64,000 bases of DNA from Solidesulfovibrio magneticus RS-1 (GCF_000010665.1 NC_012796.1:1951501-2015500); one strand, 5' to 3'; shown: positions 1-8,377, counted from the first letter of the stretch. The notes: generated from the sequence alone by a model not told the origin. Translations and numbers: made by a program.

Positions 1-1
1 C

Positions 2-568
2 GTCCAGGCCGGCATCCACGACGCCTTTGTTAAGCGGCTGGTGGAAGCCGTGGCCGGCCTGTCCGTGGGCAACGGCCTGGACCAGGGCGTGAACCAAGGC
101 CCGCTCATTGACGGCAAGGCCGTGGCCCGCATGCACGCCCAGGTGGCCGACGCCGTGGGCAAGGGCGGCCGGCTGGCCCTCGGTGGCAAGGCCCATGCCC
201 TGGGCGGCAATTTCTTCGAACCCACGGTCATCGCCCACGCCACCCCGGCCATGGCCTTTGCCAGGGAAGAGATCTTCGGCCCCCTGGCTCCGGTATTCCC
301 CTTCGAGACCGAAGCCGAAGCCATCGCCATGGCCAACGATACCGAATACGGCCTGGCCGCCTACCTCTATACCCGCGACATCGGCCGGGCCATGCGCGTG
401 TCCGGGGCGCTGGAATACGGCATGGTCGGCGTCAACGAGAGCCTCATCTCTTGCACCGAAGCGCCGTTCGGCGGCGTCAAGGAAAGCGGCGTGGGCCGCG
501 AAGGCTCGCGCTACGGCATGGATGAGTACTCGGTGATGAAGTATACCTGCCTGGGCGGCTTGGCGTAG
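2..568 (+). CDS. gabD: Aldehyde dehydrogenase, succinate-semialdehyde dehydrogenase type (3' part only)
   Basis: C-terminal ~188 residues of an NAD(P)-dependent aldehyde dehydrogenase. The reading frame is open from base 2 to the TAG, and the window edge removes the N-terminal cofactor domain and the catalytic Cys/Glu. The visible part starts at the conserved VQAGIHDAF segment just after the active-site Cys in this family. It carries EEIFGPLAPV and the C-terminal APFGGVKESGVGREGSRYG block, which fits GabD-type succinate-semialdehyde dehydrogenases best. The family oxidises succinate semialdehyde to succinate in the cytosol. Substrate assignment is by family resemblance only; another ALDH subfamily is possible. 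The gene converges on the minus-strand amidase gene. Confidence 0.85.
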   Translation, partial: VQAGIHDAFVKRLVEAVAGLSVGNGLDQGVNQGPLIDGKAVARMHAQVADAVGKGGRLALGGKAHALGGNFFEPTVIAHATPAMAFAREEIFGPLAPVFPFETEAEAIAMANDTEYGLAAYLYTRDIGRAMRVSGALEYGMVGVNESLISCTEAPFGGVKESGVGREGSRYGMDEYSVMKYTCLGGLA

Positions 569-602
569 GCGGGGAGGCAATGCCTCGGCCCCCAAACCGT
601 GA

Positions 603-641
603 GGGTCCGGGAGGGGGTACCCCCTCCCGGCCGCCGGAGGC
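603..641 (-). repeat. Dispersed intergenic hairpin element, copy 1
   Basis: One copy of a GC-rich element found nine times in this window. Read on the minus strand it is GCCTCCGGCGGC followed by a perfect G/C hairpin (CCGGGAGGGGG-TA-CCCCCTCCCGG) and ACCC. It lies just downstream of the minus-strand amidase stop codon, between convergent genes. It has no T-run, so it may act as a processing, stability or weak terminator element rather than a classical terminator. Confidence 0.8.
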
Positions 642-659
642 GTCACTTTATCCCCGGTT

Positions 660-1430
660 CTACTTTCCGCGTTCCCGGCACCACGCCGCAACAGCCCGGG
701 CTATGGCTCGGGCTGTTTGCGTTTGGCGGGCCTGGGTGAGAAGCGCTTGTTCCTCGGCCGGGTTGACGATGACGCCGGCTTCCACCAGCACGGCCGGTAT
801 GGTCGCGGCGTGGAGCACGGCCAGTCCGTCGTAGCGGTAGACGCCGGCAATGGGGTCCACGATGGGGCGGCCTTCGCCCGGGATGTCGGCGGCGTGGTGG
901 GAGCTGAAGGGCAGGCCTGAGGCGGCAAGCTCCCGGCCCACGGCCCGGGCCAGGGCCAGGCTGGCGGCGGCCTCTTTGTTGCGCTGGGAATAGAACACAC
1001 CGTAGCCGGCGAAGCGGTCGCAGACGCGACGCGGCCTGCCGTCGATGACGGCCGTGGTGAAAAACTGGGGTTGGGCGGAATCGTGGTGGATGGAGATGAG
1101 CAGGCCGGCTTTGGCGGCGTTGGCTCGTGCGGCCCGGCCGGCCGGAGGCAGGTCCGTGCCGACGGGATCAATGAGAAGGGCCTTGCTGAAGCCGGCCTGG
1201 ACCAGGGCGTCCTTGACCGCGGCGGCCAGGCGTTTGTTGAAGGCGTATTCGGGCTGTCCCGAGGCGCTGGTCGCGCCCGGGGATTTGGGGCCGTGGCCGG
1301 CATCGATGGCCACGATCAGTTCGGCCGGTTTGCAGCCGGCCCGGGCGTTTCCGCTCAAGCCCGCCAAGGCGACGAGGGCTGCCAGGAGCAGGACGGAAAA
1401 CAATCGACATGACCACCGTGCCGCGCCCAT
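660..1430 (-). CDS. N-acetylmuramoyl-L-alanine amidase (Amidase_3 family), secreted
   Basis: A 256-aa cell-wall amidase that cleaves the bond between MurNAc and the peptide stem of peptidoglycan in the periplasm. An N-terminal hydrophobic signal segment (about residues 10-31, ending ARA-GC) precedes the catalytic domain. Visible zinc and catalytic motifs are AIDAGHG (first His ligand), SIHHDS (second His region) and LVEAGVIVNP (catalytic Glu). The domain is single, with no AMIN or SPOR module, so targeting may need a partner; the EnvC-like protein at 13.8 kb is one candidate (inference). It is preceded on the same strand by the membrane-protein gene, with hairpin copy 2 in between. Family assignment is firm; division role is not shown. 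Confidence 0.88.
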   Translation of the reverse strand: MGAARWSCRLFSVLLLAALVALAGLSGNARAGCKPAELIVAIDAGHGPKSPGATSASGQPEYAFNKRLAAAVKDALVQAGFSKALLIDPVGTDLPPAGRAARANAAKAGLLISIHHDSAQPQFFTTAVIDGRPRRVCDRFAGYGVFYSQRNKEAAASLALARAVGRELAASGLPFSSHHAADIPGEGRPIVDPIAGVYRYDGLAVLHAATIPAVLVEAGVIVNPAEEQALLTQARQTQTARAIARAVAAWCRERGK

Positions 1431-1454
1431 CCCATAACCCCCTTTCGGGAGGGG

Positions 1455-1492
1455 CCGGGAGGGGCTGAGCCCCTCCCGGCCGCCGGAGGCAT
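1455..1492 (-). repeat. Dispersed intergenic hairpin element, copy 2
   Basis: Minus-strand order is ATGCCTCCGGCGGC then CCGGGAGGGGC-TCA-GCCCCTCCCGG. It begins about 20 bases after the stop codon of the membrane-protein gene and ends shortly before the amidase start, as in the other copies that follow minus-strand genes. Confidence 0.8.
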
Positions 1493-1511
1493 TCTTCGCC
1501 TTCCTTCTTGC

Positions 1512-2243
1512 CTAAATCATCTTGCCTTCGCTGCGCAGGGATTCCTTGAGGCCGGCGTCGAGGAGTTCCTCGGGCGAGGCCAGCAGGTGGTGCAGGAAGT
1601 CGCTGGTTTTTTCGCTGAGCCACGGGTCGCGGGCCAGGGCTTCCACGGCGCGCTGGCGTTCGGAGCGCTTGTCGCCGGGCATGGACTTGTCGGCGGCCAG
1701 CGCGCTTCGCAGGAACTGGAAGTAGAGGCTCGCGCCGAAGACCGAGGCCTTAGGATCAAGGCCGACGAACACCCGGTGCAGATCGTCGCGGGTGCGTTCG
1801 GCGGCCACGGCGGCCAGGAAGTGGAAGGGCGAGCCGCCGCAGGTGAGCGCGGCGAAGAAGTAGCGCACCTTGTAGAAACGCTTGCCCGTGGTAAAGGCCT
1901 GCTCCAGGTCGTCGGCTGTGCACACGCCTTCCACGCAGCTCGTGAGTGACCGGCGGTAGGGCAGCTCCATGGCGGCGACGATGGTCTGCCAGAGCATGTA
2001 GACGTTTATGAGCGTCATGATGAGAATGCTGCTGCTGCGCAGGGTCGGATTGACGTCGCTGGCCCAGTTGAGGAACAGATAGATAAAGATGAAGATGAAG
2101 ATGAGGTATTTCGCGCCGCTGACCATCATGTGGGGGATGGAGCCCATCTTCCAGTGCAGGCGAATGACCAGGGCGATAAAGACGATAAACATGATCGTCT
2201 GGAAGTATATGCTCATGTCGACTTGGGCCAGTTGCTCCAGCAT
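1512..2243 (-). CDS. Membrane protein of unknown function, three N-terminal TM helices
   Basis: A 243-aa protein I do not recognise. The ATG at 2243 is chosen because AAGGAGA sits 7 bases upstream; the frame is open further upstream but without a comparable ribosome site. Residues about 10-30, 40-60 and 70-95 are hydrophobic and look like three membrane segments, the second with an unusual Ile/Phe run (YLIFIFIFIYLFLNW). The remaining ~140 residues are soluble, helical and charged, with two Cys near the membrane boundary (SCVEGVC). Nothing catalytic is visible. It lies upstream of the amidase on the same strand, so the two may be cotranscribed. Function unknown. Confidence 0.75.
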   Translation of the reverse strand: MLEQLAQVDMSIYFQTIMFIVFIALVIRLHWKMGSIPHMMVSGAKYLIFIFIFIYLFLNWASDVNPTLRSSSILIMTLINVYMLWQTIVAAMELPYRRSLTSCVEGVCTADDLEQAFTTGKRFYKVRYFFAALTCGGSPFHFLAAVAAERTRDDLHRVFVGLDPKASVFGASLYFQFLRSALAADKSMPGDKRSERQRAVEALARDPWLSEKTSDFLHHLLASPEELLDAGLKESLRSEGKMI

Positions 2244-2415
2244 GTGCGTCTCCTTGGCGTTGCGGTGCGCGCGCGTCGGCGTGGCGCGTCCGGGCCGACC
2301 GCCGGCCCGTCGCGCGGGACAGGGGAAATCTTTTCCGTCTGTGTACCTTCGAGGCCGGGCCTTGGCAACGGTCGAGGCCGATCTTACCGCCTGCAAATCG
2401 GCCCGGCCAGTCGCC

Positions 2416-2718
2416 TCAAGCCTGGGCCAGGTGGTCTTCCACGGCCTGGATCTTGGCCGTCAGCCGGCCGGCCGGGCCGGTGCGCCAGTCGATGCGCACA
2501 GCCACATGAATGCGGGAACAGTCCTTTTCCAGTGCTTCCTTGCAGCGGGTGACCACGGCCAGCACCTCGTCCCACTCACCTTCGATGCTCGTGGACATGG
2601 GCGAAAAAACGTAGGGCAGGCCGGATTCGCGCACGATGCGAATGGCCCGGGCCACATAGGCGGACAGGCTGTCGCCCTTGTCCAGGGGAAAGATGGAGAA
2701 ATCGAGAATGGCGCTCAT
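2416..2718 (-). CDS. Thiamine-binding protein, MTH1187/YkoF-like (DUF77)
   Basis: A 100-aa cytosolic protein of the MTH1187 family, small ferredoxin-fold proteins that bind thiamine or related hydroxymethyl-pyrimidines. Family features visible are the N-terminal strand ending FSIFPLDKGDSLSAYV and the central SPMSTSIEGEWDEV. Its start codon overlaps the pbpC stop by four bases (ATGA), so translation is probably coupled and the gene is the last of the operon response regulator - pbpC - this gene. No thiamine biosynthesis or transport gene is near, so the role here is unclear. Confidence 0.85.
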   Translation of the reverse strand: MSAILDFSIFPLDKGDSLSAYVARAIRIVRESGLPYVFSPMSTSIEGEWDEVLAVVTRCKEALEKDCSRIHVAVRIDWRTGPAGRLTAKIQAVEDHLAQA

Positions 2719-5090
2719 GGGGCGTCCTCCTTGGTTGGGGTTGGCGTTTCGACGCGCACGGTGACGGCGTGGCTGCGGCCCTGGTCGTCGGTGACGGCGA
2801 AGCGGTGCGCGCCGGGAGTGGGCCGCCAGAACAGCCGGCCGCCGGGCGGTCCCTGGGCGGCCAGTTCGCCGTCCACGTACCAGGACAAGCGGGTGGTGGC
2901 GGCCGGGGCGTCGGCGGACAGGGTGATCTGCTGGAAGTCGGCCGGAATGTCGGGGCGCACGGCATAGACCGTGGCCGGGCTTGGCGAGACGATGCGCGGA
3001 CCGGCTCCGGCCGTGCCCAGGCAGTCCGGGGCCAGGGGCGGGGGCGACTCGAAGGGGATGCCCGTCGACCGCCACCAGGACACGAGTTCGCCCGGATACT
3101 CCGTGACGGCGGCGGTGGTGGCCTCGTGGCCGGCGGCGCAGTCGGCGGTGAGGCGCTCGCCGGTCTTAGTGTCCACCAGGGTGCGGCGGTGGATCGGGCA
3201 AGGGGTCAGGCGGCTGCGGCCGGGGATGATGGTGGCCGGCACGCGCCGGGGGCAGTCGGGGCCGGGCAGCTCGCGGCTGTCGGCGCAGACCTCGATGGTG
3301 GCCAGATTGAGTCCGGTCCTGGCCGCCGGCCGCGAACCATAGGGTTCCAGCGCCCGGAACAGCTCGAAAAGGATCGGCCCGGCATGGACCGCGCCCGAGA
3401 TGCCGGCCACGGCTCGGCCGTCCATGTTGCCCACCCACACGCCAATGGCGTAGCCGGCGCTTATGCCCACGGCCCAGGCGTCGCGGTGGCCAAACGAGGT
3501 GCCGGTCTTCCAGGCCACCTGGGGCACGGCCAGGGCGCGCTCCCAGGAAGTGGGCAGATCGGGCCGTTCGACCCGGGTCAATATTTCGGTGGTCAGCGCG
3601 CAGGCCTCGGGGGAAAAAAGCCGCTCGGCCCTCGCGGCCGGGGCATTGGCCAGAAAGACGGGCGGCCGGAACCGGCCGTCGTCGGCCAGGCAGGCGTAGA
3701 GGTTGGTCAGGGAGGTCAGCGTGGCCTCGCCGCCGCCAAGGATGAGCGAAAGCCCGTAGTGGCTGGCCGGCTTGTCCAAGGTCGTCAGGCCCCCCCGGCG
3801 CAGGAGGTCGAGGAAGGGGGCCGGGCCGACGTCGTTTAAAAGCCGCACGGCCGGGATGTTCAGCGAAGTGATGAGCGCCTGCTCGGTCGTCACCCGGCCC
3901 CGGAACAGGCCATCATAGTTTTTGGGCGTATAGCCGCCAAAGCCGGTGGGGATGTCGAGCATCTGGCTTTGGGGAAAGACGCGGCCCTGGTCCATGGCCA
4001 TGGCGTAGAGGAAGGGCTTTAAGGTCGAGCCGGGCGAGCGGCGGATGGTCGCGCCGTTTATCTGCCCGAACCGGGCGTCGCCGAACCAGTCCACGCCGCC
4101 GACCATGACCCTAACCTCGCGGCTGGCCGGTTCGATGACCACGGCGGCCACGCTGCCAAGGCCCTGGGCGGCCAGCCAGCGGGATCGGGACCGCAGCACG
4201 TCGGTGGCGGTCTTTTGGGCGGCCGGGTCCAGGGTGGTGTCGATGCGCGGGCTGGGGCCGGCGGCCTCGCGGGCCATTTGGGCGAAATGGGGCGCGGCGA
4301 ACGGGAGTTGGGCCAGGCGCGTGGGCACCGGGGCGGCGGCGGCTTCCCTGGCCGCTTCGGAGGTGATGACGCCGCGCCGGGCCATGGCGGCGAGAAGCTT
4401 GTCGCGGGCGGCCTTGGCCGCTTCGGGGCGGCGCAGGGGATCAAGGCGCAGGGGCGAGCGGGGCAGGACGGTCAAGAGCGCGGCCTCGGCCAGGGACAGC
4501 TTGTCCGGCGTCTTGCCGAAATAGAGGGTGGCGGCCGCGCCCACGCCCACGATGTTGCCGCCGTAGGGGGCCATGTTGAGGTAGCGCTCCAGGATGGCGT
4601 CCTTGCCGAGCTTGCGTTCCAGGGCCAGGGCGGCCAGAGCCTCGCGCCATTTGGCGGCCAGGGTGCGCTCCTTGGGCTGGGCCAGCCGGGCCAGCTGCAT
4701 GGTGATGGTGGAGCCGCCGGAAACGACGTGGCCGGCCGCGAGATTAGACAGCGCGGCGCGGCCCAGGGCCAGGGGATCGACGCCGGGGTGGCGGTAGAAC
4801 CGCTTGTCCTCGGCGGCGAGGATGAGTTTCGGCAGGATGGGGGCGACGCCGGACAGGCGCACCGGAAAGCGCCAGGATTCGTCCGGGGCGAGATAGAGGC
4901 GCAGGGGCTGGCCGTTACGAGCGGCAACGACCGTGGCCGGCGGCGGCGACAGCGCGGCCAGGGGAAAGGGCGGCCGGGCCGTGGCCGCAAAAAGGGCCAG
5001 CCCGCCAGCCAGGGCGGCAAGGAGCAGCACGGCCGCGGCCACGGCCGCCCGTCGCCGCCAGCGGGGCGGGCGTGAAGCCGTTGCGGTCAT
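2715..5090 (-). CDS. pbpC: Penicillin-binding protein 1C (bifunctional glycosyltransferase/transpeptidase)
   Basis: A 791-aa class A PBP of the 1C type that polymerises and may cross-link peptidoglycan at the outer face of the inner membrane. A basic N-terminus and one TM helix (about 14-37) are followed by the GT51 domain (EDKRFYRHPGVD with the catalytic Glu, GGSTITMQLARL). The transpeptidase domain has SPGSTLKP (SxxK serine), SLN and KTGTSFGHRDAW (KTG box). The last ~100 residues are the BiPBP_C domain typical of 1C. The ATG at 5090 is chosen over an upstream in-frame ATG that would overlap the response-regulator gene; the gap is then 4 bases. It shares an operon with a response regulator and a thiamine-binding protein. 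Confidence 0.93.
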   Translation of the reverse strand: MTATASRPPRWRRRAAVAAAVLLLAALAGGLALFAATARPPFPLAALSPPPATVVAARNGQPLRLYLAPDESWRFPVRLSGVAPILPKLILAAEDKRFYRHPGVDPLALGRAALSNLAAGHVVSGGSTITMQLARLAQPKERTLAAKWREALAALALERKLGKDAILERYLNMAPYGGNIVGVGAAATLYFGKTPDKLSLAEAALLTVLPRSPLRLDPLRRPEAAKAARDKLLAAMARRGVITSEAAREAAAAPVPTRLAQLPFAAPHFAQMAREAAGPSPRIDTTLDPAAQKTATDVLRSRSRWLAAQGLGSVAAVVIEPASREVRVMVGGVDWFGDARFGQINGATIRRSPGSTLKPFLYAMAMDQGRVFPQSQMLDIPTGFGGYTPKNYDGLFRGRVTTEQALITSLNIPAVRLLNDVGPAPFLDLLRRGGLTTLDKPASHYGLSLILGGGEATLTSLTNLYACLADDGRFRPPVFLANAPAARAERLFSPEACALTTEILTRVERPDLPTSWERALAVPQVAWKTGTSFGHRDAWAVGISAGYAIGVWVGNMDGRAVAGISGAVHAGPILFELFRALEPYGSRPAARTGLNLATIEVCADSRELPGPDCPRRVPATIIPGRSRLTPCPIHRRTLVDTKTGERLTADCAAGHEATTAAVTEYPGELVSWWRSTGIPFESPPPLAPDCLGTAGAGPRIVSPSPATVYAVRPDIPADFQQITLSADAPAATTRLSWYVDGELAAQGPPGGRLFWRPTPGAHRFAVTDDQGRSHAVTVRVETPTPTKEDAP

Positions 5091-5094
5091 GGGA

Positions 5095-5883
5095 TCAACC
5101 CTGGTGCGCGGCGCGCAACTCCCGGAGATTTTCGAGCAGGTCGAGCATGTCGAGCTGCATGTGGACACGGCAGGTGAATTCCTCGACCTCCACCGGCTTG
5201 ACCAGGAAATCGTTGGCCCCGACCTTGAGGAAACGCACGGTCTGGCCGCCGCCCTCGGCCGAAACGCCGATGATGGCCAGGCGTTCCTTGGACTTTCCGG
5301 CCCGCAGTTCCTCGATGAGCCCGAAACCGTCGAGGTTGGGCATGTTGTAGTCGGTGATGACCAGTCGCACGTCGTCGTTTTGGGCCAGGGTTTCCAGGGC
5401 CTTGCGGCCGTCCTCGGCTTCCAGGACGGTGATGTTGAGATTGCGCAGCAGCCCGGTCAGCCGGGCGCGGAACAGTTTGGAATCGTCCACGACCAGGGCC
5501 CGGACGAACTGGTTCTTGTACAGCCGTTCGATGAGGCGTTCCATGGCCTCCATCTCGGCCATGGACTTGATGAAATAATCGACCACGTTTTCTTCAAGCA
5601 GGATTTTGCGCACCTCCTCGGAGAAGCTGGCGGTCATGACCACCGAGGGGATGCCGAGACTCTTGGCCAGGGGCACGATGCGGCCCTCGGGGTCGTCGGG
5701 CAGGTTGCGGTCGAGGATGGCCACGAAGATGGAGTCGCGCCGTTCGGTCATGGCCGCTTCGGCTTCGGTGAAGCTGTGGGCCACTATGGTGGGAAAGGGC
5801 GTGCGGTCGGCGATGTGCTGGAAGATGATCTTGGCCTGGACGCGGCTGTCCTCGACGACGAGAACGTGGCGATGGTCGGTCAT
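5095..5883 (-). CDS. Response regulator with two receiver domains and no output domain
   Basis: A 262-aa cytosolic protein made of two tandem REC domains. REC1 (about 5-125) has the acidic pair VVEDS, phospho-acceptor Asp58 (ILDRNLP), VVMTAS and Lys106 (FIKS). REC2 (about 128-245) has VVDDSK, phospho-acceptor Asp178 (ITDYNMP), GVSAEG and VKP. Both sets of switch residues look intact. The protein ends shortly after REC2 with no GGDEF, HD-GYP or DNA-binding domain, so output must be by protein contact. The same double-REC layout is common in front of GGDEF domains, so this may be a shortened diguanylate-cyclase regulator. It starts the operon that continues into pbpC after 4 bases. Confidence 0.88.
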   Translation of the reverse strand: MTDHRHVLVVEDSRVQAKIIFQHIADRTPFPTIVAHSFTEAEAAMTERRDSIFVAILDRNLPDDPEGRIVPLAKSLGIPSVVMTASFSEEVRKILLEENVVDYFIKSMAEMEAMERLIERLYKNQFVRALVVDDSKLFRARLTGLLRNLNITVLEAEDGRKALETLAQNDDVRLVITDYNMPNLDGFGLIEELRAGKSKERLAIIGVSAEGGGQTVRFLKVGANDFLVKPVEVEEFTCRVHMQLDMLDLLENLRELRAAHQG

Positions 5884-6012
5884 GCTGCTGCCATCCTTGA
5901 CGAGGGTATGATCCTGTCTGGATACGGGATGGCGGCTGCTCTGGCAAGCCGGACGGCGCGTCTGCGTATCGCGTTGTCCCGGCGGCGGCGAGGGTCCCCT
6001 TTACGCCAAGTC

Positions 6013-6052
6013 GGGGGTCCGGGGGCCTGAGGCCCCCGGCCGCCGGAGGCAT
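6013..6052 (-). repeat. Dispersed intergenic hairpin element, copy 3
   Basis: Minus-strand order is ATGCCTCCGGCGGC followed by CCGGGGGCC-TCA-GGCCCCCGG and ACCCCC. It starts 13 bases after the stop of the FlgO-like gene and is preceded by the purine-rich AAGAGAAG also seen at other copies. Confidence 0.8.
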
Positions 6053-6064
6053 CTTCTCTTATTC

Positions 6065-6727
6065 TTACCAATGTCGCGACATATACGGCTGCATCTCGCG
6101 TTCGAAGGTGGCCGGGTCGGTGGTGGAGACGGTGGGGGCCACGAAGGCGGTGGGCGACAGGCCGGCCATGGCCCCCACCGTGGCATCCATGGGCAGGGTG
6201 CGGCTGGACGCGGCGATGATGTTGTTGTTTCTGGCGTCGATGACTTCCAGGTTGAAGCGCACGCCGCCCGGGGTGACGCTGTAGGTGCCGGCCAGGACCA
6301 GGGTGGCCGTGGCCCGGGTGGTGGCCAGGGCCTTGGTGTCGCGGGTGAGGACGAATTCGCCCTGGCTGCGGCTGAAGATGATGTCGCTGGCCTTGCGGAT
6401 TTCCTGGACATTGTAGCCCAGGCCCACGAAGGCGGCGTAGAGTTCCTGGCCGAAAAGGCGCGACAGGGGCGAAGCCCGCTCCAGGTTGTTGAGGTCGGCC
6501 GGGGTGGTGATGACCAGCCAGTAGAGTCCCCGGCTGTTGGTGGGGGTGCCCATGCCCAGGCGCGGGCCGAGCTGGCGGTCGAGGTCGGCGGCCATGGCCA
6601 TGGCCACGTCGGGATATTGGGGCGGCGGCGGATTCTTGCCGGAACCGCACAGGGCGCCCATGAGCAGCGGCGACAGCAGGGCCGCCAGCAAAAGGGGCAA
6701 AAGGCTGGTTAAGCGTGTAAGGCGCAT
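6065..6727 (-). CDS. FlgO-like secreted protein, probable lipoprotein
   Basis: A 220-aa exported protein. The N-terminus is a strong signal peptide (Leu-rich residues 8-25) ending GALCGSG; the Cys could be lipidated, though GALC is not an ideal lipobox. The body resembles the FlgO domain: an amphipathic LFGQELYAAFVGLGYNVQEI segment, then VLTRDTKALATTRATATLVLAGTYS and a strand-rich VRFNLEVIDARNNNIIAASS. FlgO proteins are outer-membrane proteins linked to flagella or to surface stability, but no flagellar gene is in the window. It follows the Pro-rich secreted protein by 12 bases, so the two probably form one operon. Domain call moderately sure; role unknown. Confidence 0.7.
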   Translation of the reverse strand: MRLTRLTSLLPLLLAALLSPLLMGALCGSGKNPPPPQYPDVAMAMAADLDRQLGPRLGMGTPTNSRGLYWLVITTPADLNNLERASPLSRLFGQELYAAFVGLGYNVQEIRKASDIIFSRSQGEFVLTRDTKALATTRATATLVLAGTYSVTPGGVRFNLEVIDARNNNIIAASSRTLPMDATVGAMAGLSPTAFVAPTVSTTDPATFEREMQPYMSRHW

Positions 6728-6739
6728 GGCGGACTCCTG

Positions 6740-7207
6740 TTATTTGGCGGCCGGGGCCTTGGCGGGGGCCGGTTCGGGCGGAAAGGCGGCCGGCGCGGGG
6801 GCCGGTTCGGCCGGTTTGGCCGGGGCCTGGCCTGGGACCTTGGCCGGTTCCGGGTCCAGGGGAAAGATGGAATCGGTGGCGGCCTCGTAGCGTTTTTCGA
6901 GCTTGGGCTGGCTGGGGTTCTGGGAGACCGGAGCCGGGCCACGGCTTTCTGTCGGGGCCTGGGCCGTCGGCGGCGTGGGTGCGTGGCGAGGGGCCTTGGC
7001 CCGCCTGGGCTTGCGCTTGACGGGCTTGGACACGAAGGGCTTGGCCGGCGTGGAGGGCGTGGGCGGCTGGCTCACGTCGCGGATGCGGATTTGCGTGGGC
7101 AGCGGGGCCGGGGTGTCGGCCAGGGCCTCGTCCCCGCCGGCCGGCCCCGCCAGGGCCAGGGCGGCGAGCATGGCCCAGGCGGCCGGAAGTTTGCGGATGG
7201 CGGTCAT
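6740..7207 (-). CDS. Proline/alanine-rich secreted protein, function unknown
   Basis: A 155-aa protein with a signal peptide (MTAIRKLPAAWAMLAALALA) and a low-complexity body rich in Pro, Ala, Lys and Glu. The middle is basic (KPVKRKPRRAKAPRHAP) and the tail repeats PAP/EPAPAKAP, as in TonB-like periplasm-spanning linkers. No folded domain is visible. It precedes the FlgO-like gene on the same strand with a 12-base gap. High GC makes long frames common here, but the signal peptide and tight spacing support a real gene. Confidence 0.6.
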   Translation of the reverse strand: MTAIRKLPAAWAMLAALALAGPAGGDEALADTPAPLPTQIRIRDVSQPPTPSTPAKPFVSKPVKRKPRRAKAPRHAPTPPTAQAPTESRGPAPVSQNPSQPKLEKRYEAATDSIFPLDPEPAKVPGQAPAKPAEPAPAPAAFPPEPAPAKAPAAK

Positions 7208-7302
7208 GGCGTTTCCTCCCCGGGAATGTTCCCCGTGCCGCTCCCATCGGCCGGTTCGGCCAAATCTTTACGGCGGCGTCGAGTTCTCCCCGGCTTAAGG
7301 AC

Positions 7303-7331
7303 TTGCCTAAGGGCGCGAGAAGTGATTTATG
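7303..7331 (+). promoter_or_regulatory. Possible promoter of dfx-ftn
   Basis: TTGCCT and TTTATG are separated by 17 bases about 90 bases upstream of the desulfoferrodoxin ATG, in the only AT-richer stretch of the divergent intergenic region. The -10 match is poor, so this is tentative. Confidence 0.3.
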
Positions 7332-7421
7332 GAAATACAAGGTTTTGCTTGTCCCCGCCGGCCGGCCTCGCCCCCGGCTCCCGGCGGACACCCACGAACG
7401 GGGCCCTTTAAGGAGTAAAAA

Positions 7422-7799
7422 ATGGCTGAACAACTCGAAATCTACAAGTGTGAACTGTGCGGCAATATCGTTGAAGTCCTGCATGCCGGCGGCGGCGAAC
7501 TGGTGTGCTGCGGCCAGCCCATGAAACTCATGGCCGAAAACACCGTGGACGCCGCCAAGGAAAAACACGTGCCGGTCATCGAGAAGGTCGAGGGAGGCTA
7601 TCTGGTCAAGGTCGGCGCCGTGGCTCATCCCATGGAAGAAAAACACTACATCGAGTGGATCGAACTGATTGCCGACGGCAAGGCCTACCGCGAGTTCCTC
7701 AAGCCCGGCCAGGCTCCGGAAGCCTTTTTCTGCGTCAAGGCCGACAAGGTGTCCGCTCGCGAGTACTGCAACCTTCACGGCCTGTGGAAAAAGGACTAG
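7422..7799 (+). CDS. dfx: Desulfoferrodoxin (superoxide reductase)
   Basis: A 125-aa cytosolic non-haem iron protein that reduces superoxide to hydrogen peroxide without making oxygen. Center I is visible as CELC near residue 10 and the vicinal Cys pair in VCCGQP, the desulforedoxin-type FeCys4 site. Center II ligands are His in KHVPVI, His in AHPMEEKH, and the C-terminal YCNLHGLW (Cys and His). Length and motifs match the classical two-centre (2Fe-SOR) form. The start has TAAGGAG 7 bases upstream. The ferritin gene starts 3 bases after the stop, so the two form one oxidative-stress operon that could store iron released when oxygen enters the cell. Confidence 0.97.
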   Translation: MAEQLEIYKCELCGNIVEVLHAGGGELVCCGQPMKLMAENTVDAAKEKHVPVIEKVEGGYLVKVGAVAHPMEEKHYIEWIELIADGKAYREFLKPGQAPEAFFCVKADKVSAREYCNLHGLWKKD

Positions 7800-7802
7800 C
7801 CC

Positions 7803-8312
7803 ATGCTGTCGCCGACCATGGAAAAGGCGCTTAACGATCAGGTGCATTGGGAACTCTATTCCGCCTACCTCTATGTCTCCATGGCCACCTATTTCGAGGA
7901 CAAGGGCCTCATGGGCTTTGCCAACTGGATGCATGTCCAGGATCAGGAAGAGAAGTTCCACGCCCAGAAGTTCTACAACTACATCGTGGAACGCGGCGGC
8001 CGGGTGATCCTGCAGGCCATTGAAGCGCCGCCCCATGACTGGGCCTCGCCCCTGGCCGTGTTCGAGGACGCGTTGGGCCATGAAGAGGGCGTCACCGCCC
8101 GCATCTACAGGCTCATGGACCTGGCTCTGGAAGAACGTGACCACGGCACGGCCTCGTTCCTCAAGTGGTTCATCGACGAGCAGGTGGAGGAGGAGGCCAG
8201 CGTGGCCGACGTCATCGCCAAGCTCAAGCTCGTGGACCAGACCCCGGGCGGGGCGTTCATGCTCGACAAGGACCTGGCGACCCGGGTGTTCACGCCCCCG
8301 ACCAACGCCTGA
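7803..8312 (+). CDS. ftnA: Ferritin (non-haem)
   Basis: A 169-aa ferritin subunit that oxidises Fe(II) and stores ferric iron in a 24-mer cage. The four-helix bundle and di-iron ligands are visible: the Glu in VHWELYSAYLY, Glu/His in QEEKFHAQKF, and the later Glu residues in LALEERDHGTASF and DEQVEEEASV. It has no CXXC rubrerythrin module and no haem Met pattern of bacterioferritin. It lies 3 bases after dfx and is followed by a strong terminator, so the operon has these two genes only. The combination suggests joint induction by oxygen or iron stress; no operator was recognised. Confidence 0.95.
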   Translation: MLSPTMEKALNDQVHWELYSAYLYVSMATYFEDKGLMGFANWMHVQDQEEKFHAQKFYNYIVERGGRVILQAIEAPPHDWASPLAVFEDALGHEEGVTARIYRLMDLALEERDHGTASFLKWFIDEQVEEEASVADVIAKLKLVDQTPGGAFMLDKDLATRVFTPPTNA

Positions 8313-8341
8313 TTGCCTGCCGCGTTCACGCGGCGCAGGGA

Positions 8342-8377
8342 GGGCCGCCCGCGCCCGTCGCGGGCGGCCCTTCTTTT
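8342..8377 (+). terminator. Intrinsic terminator after dfx-ftn
   Basis: A perfect 12-bp G/C stem (GGGCCGCCCGCG, loop CCCGT) is followed by TTCTTTTTC, 29 bases after the ferritin stop. Confidence 0.9.

Noticed and set aside
5880-8144. Long minus-strand frame running through desulfoferrodoxin and ferritin
   Set aside because: It opposes two unmistakable enzymes and has no motif.
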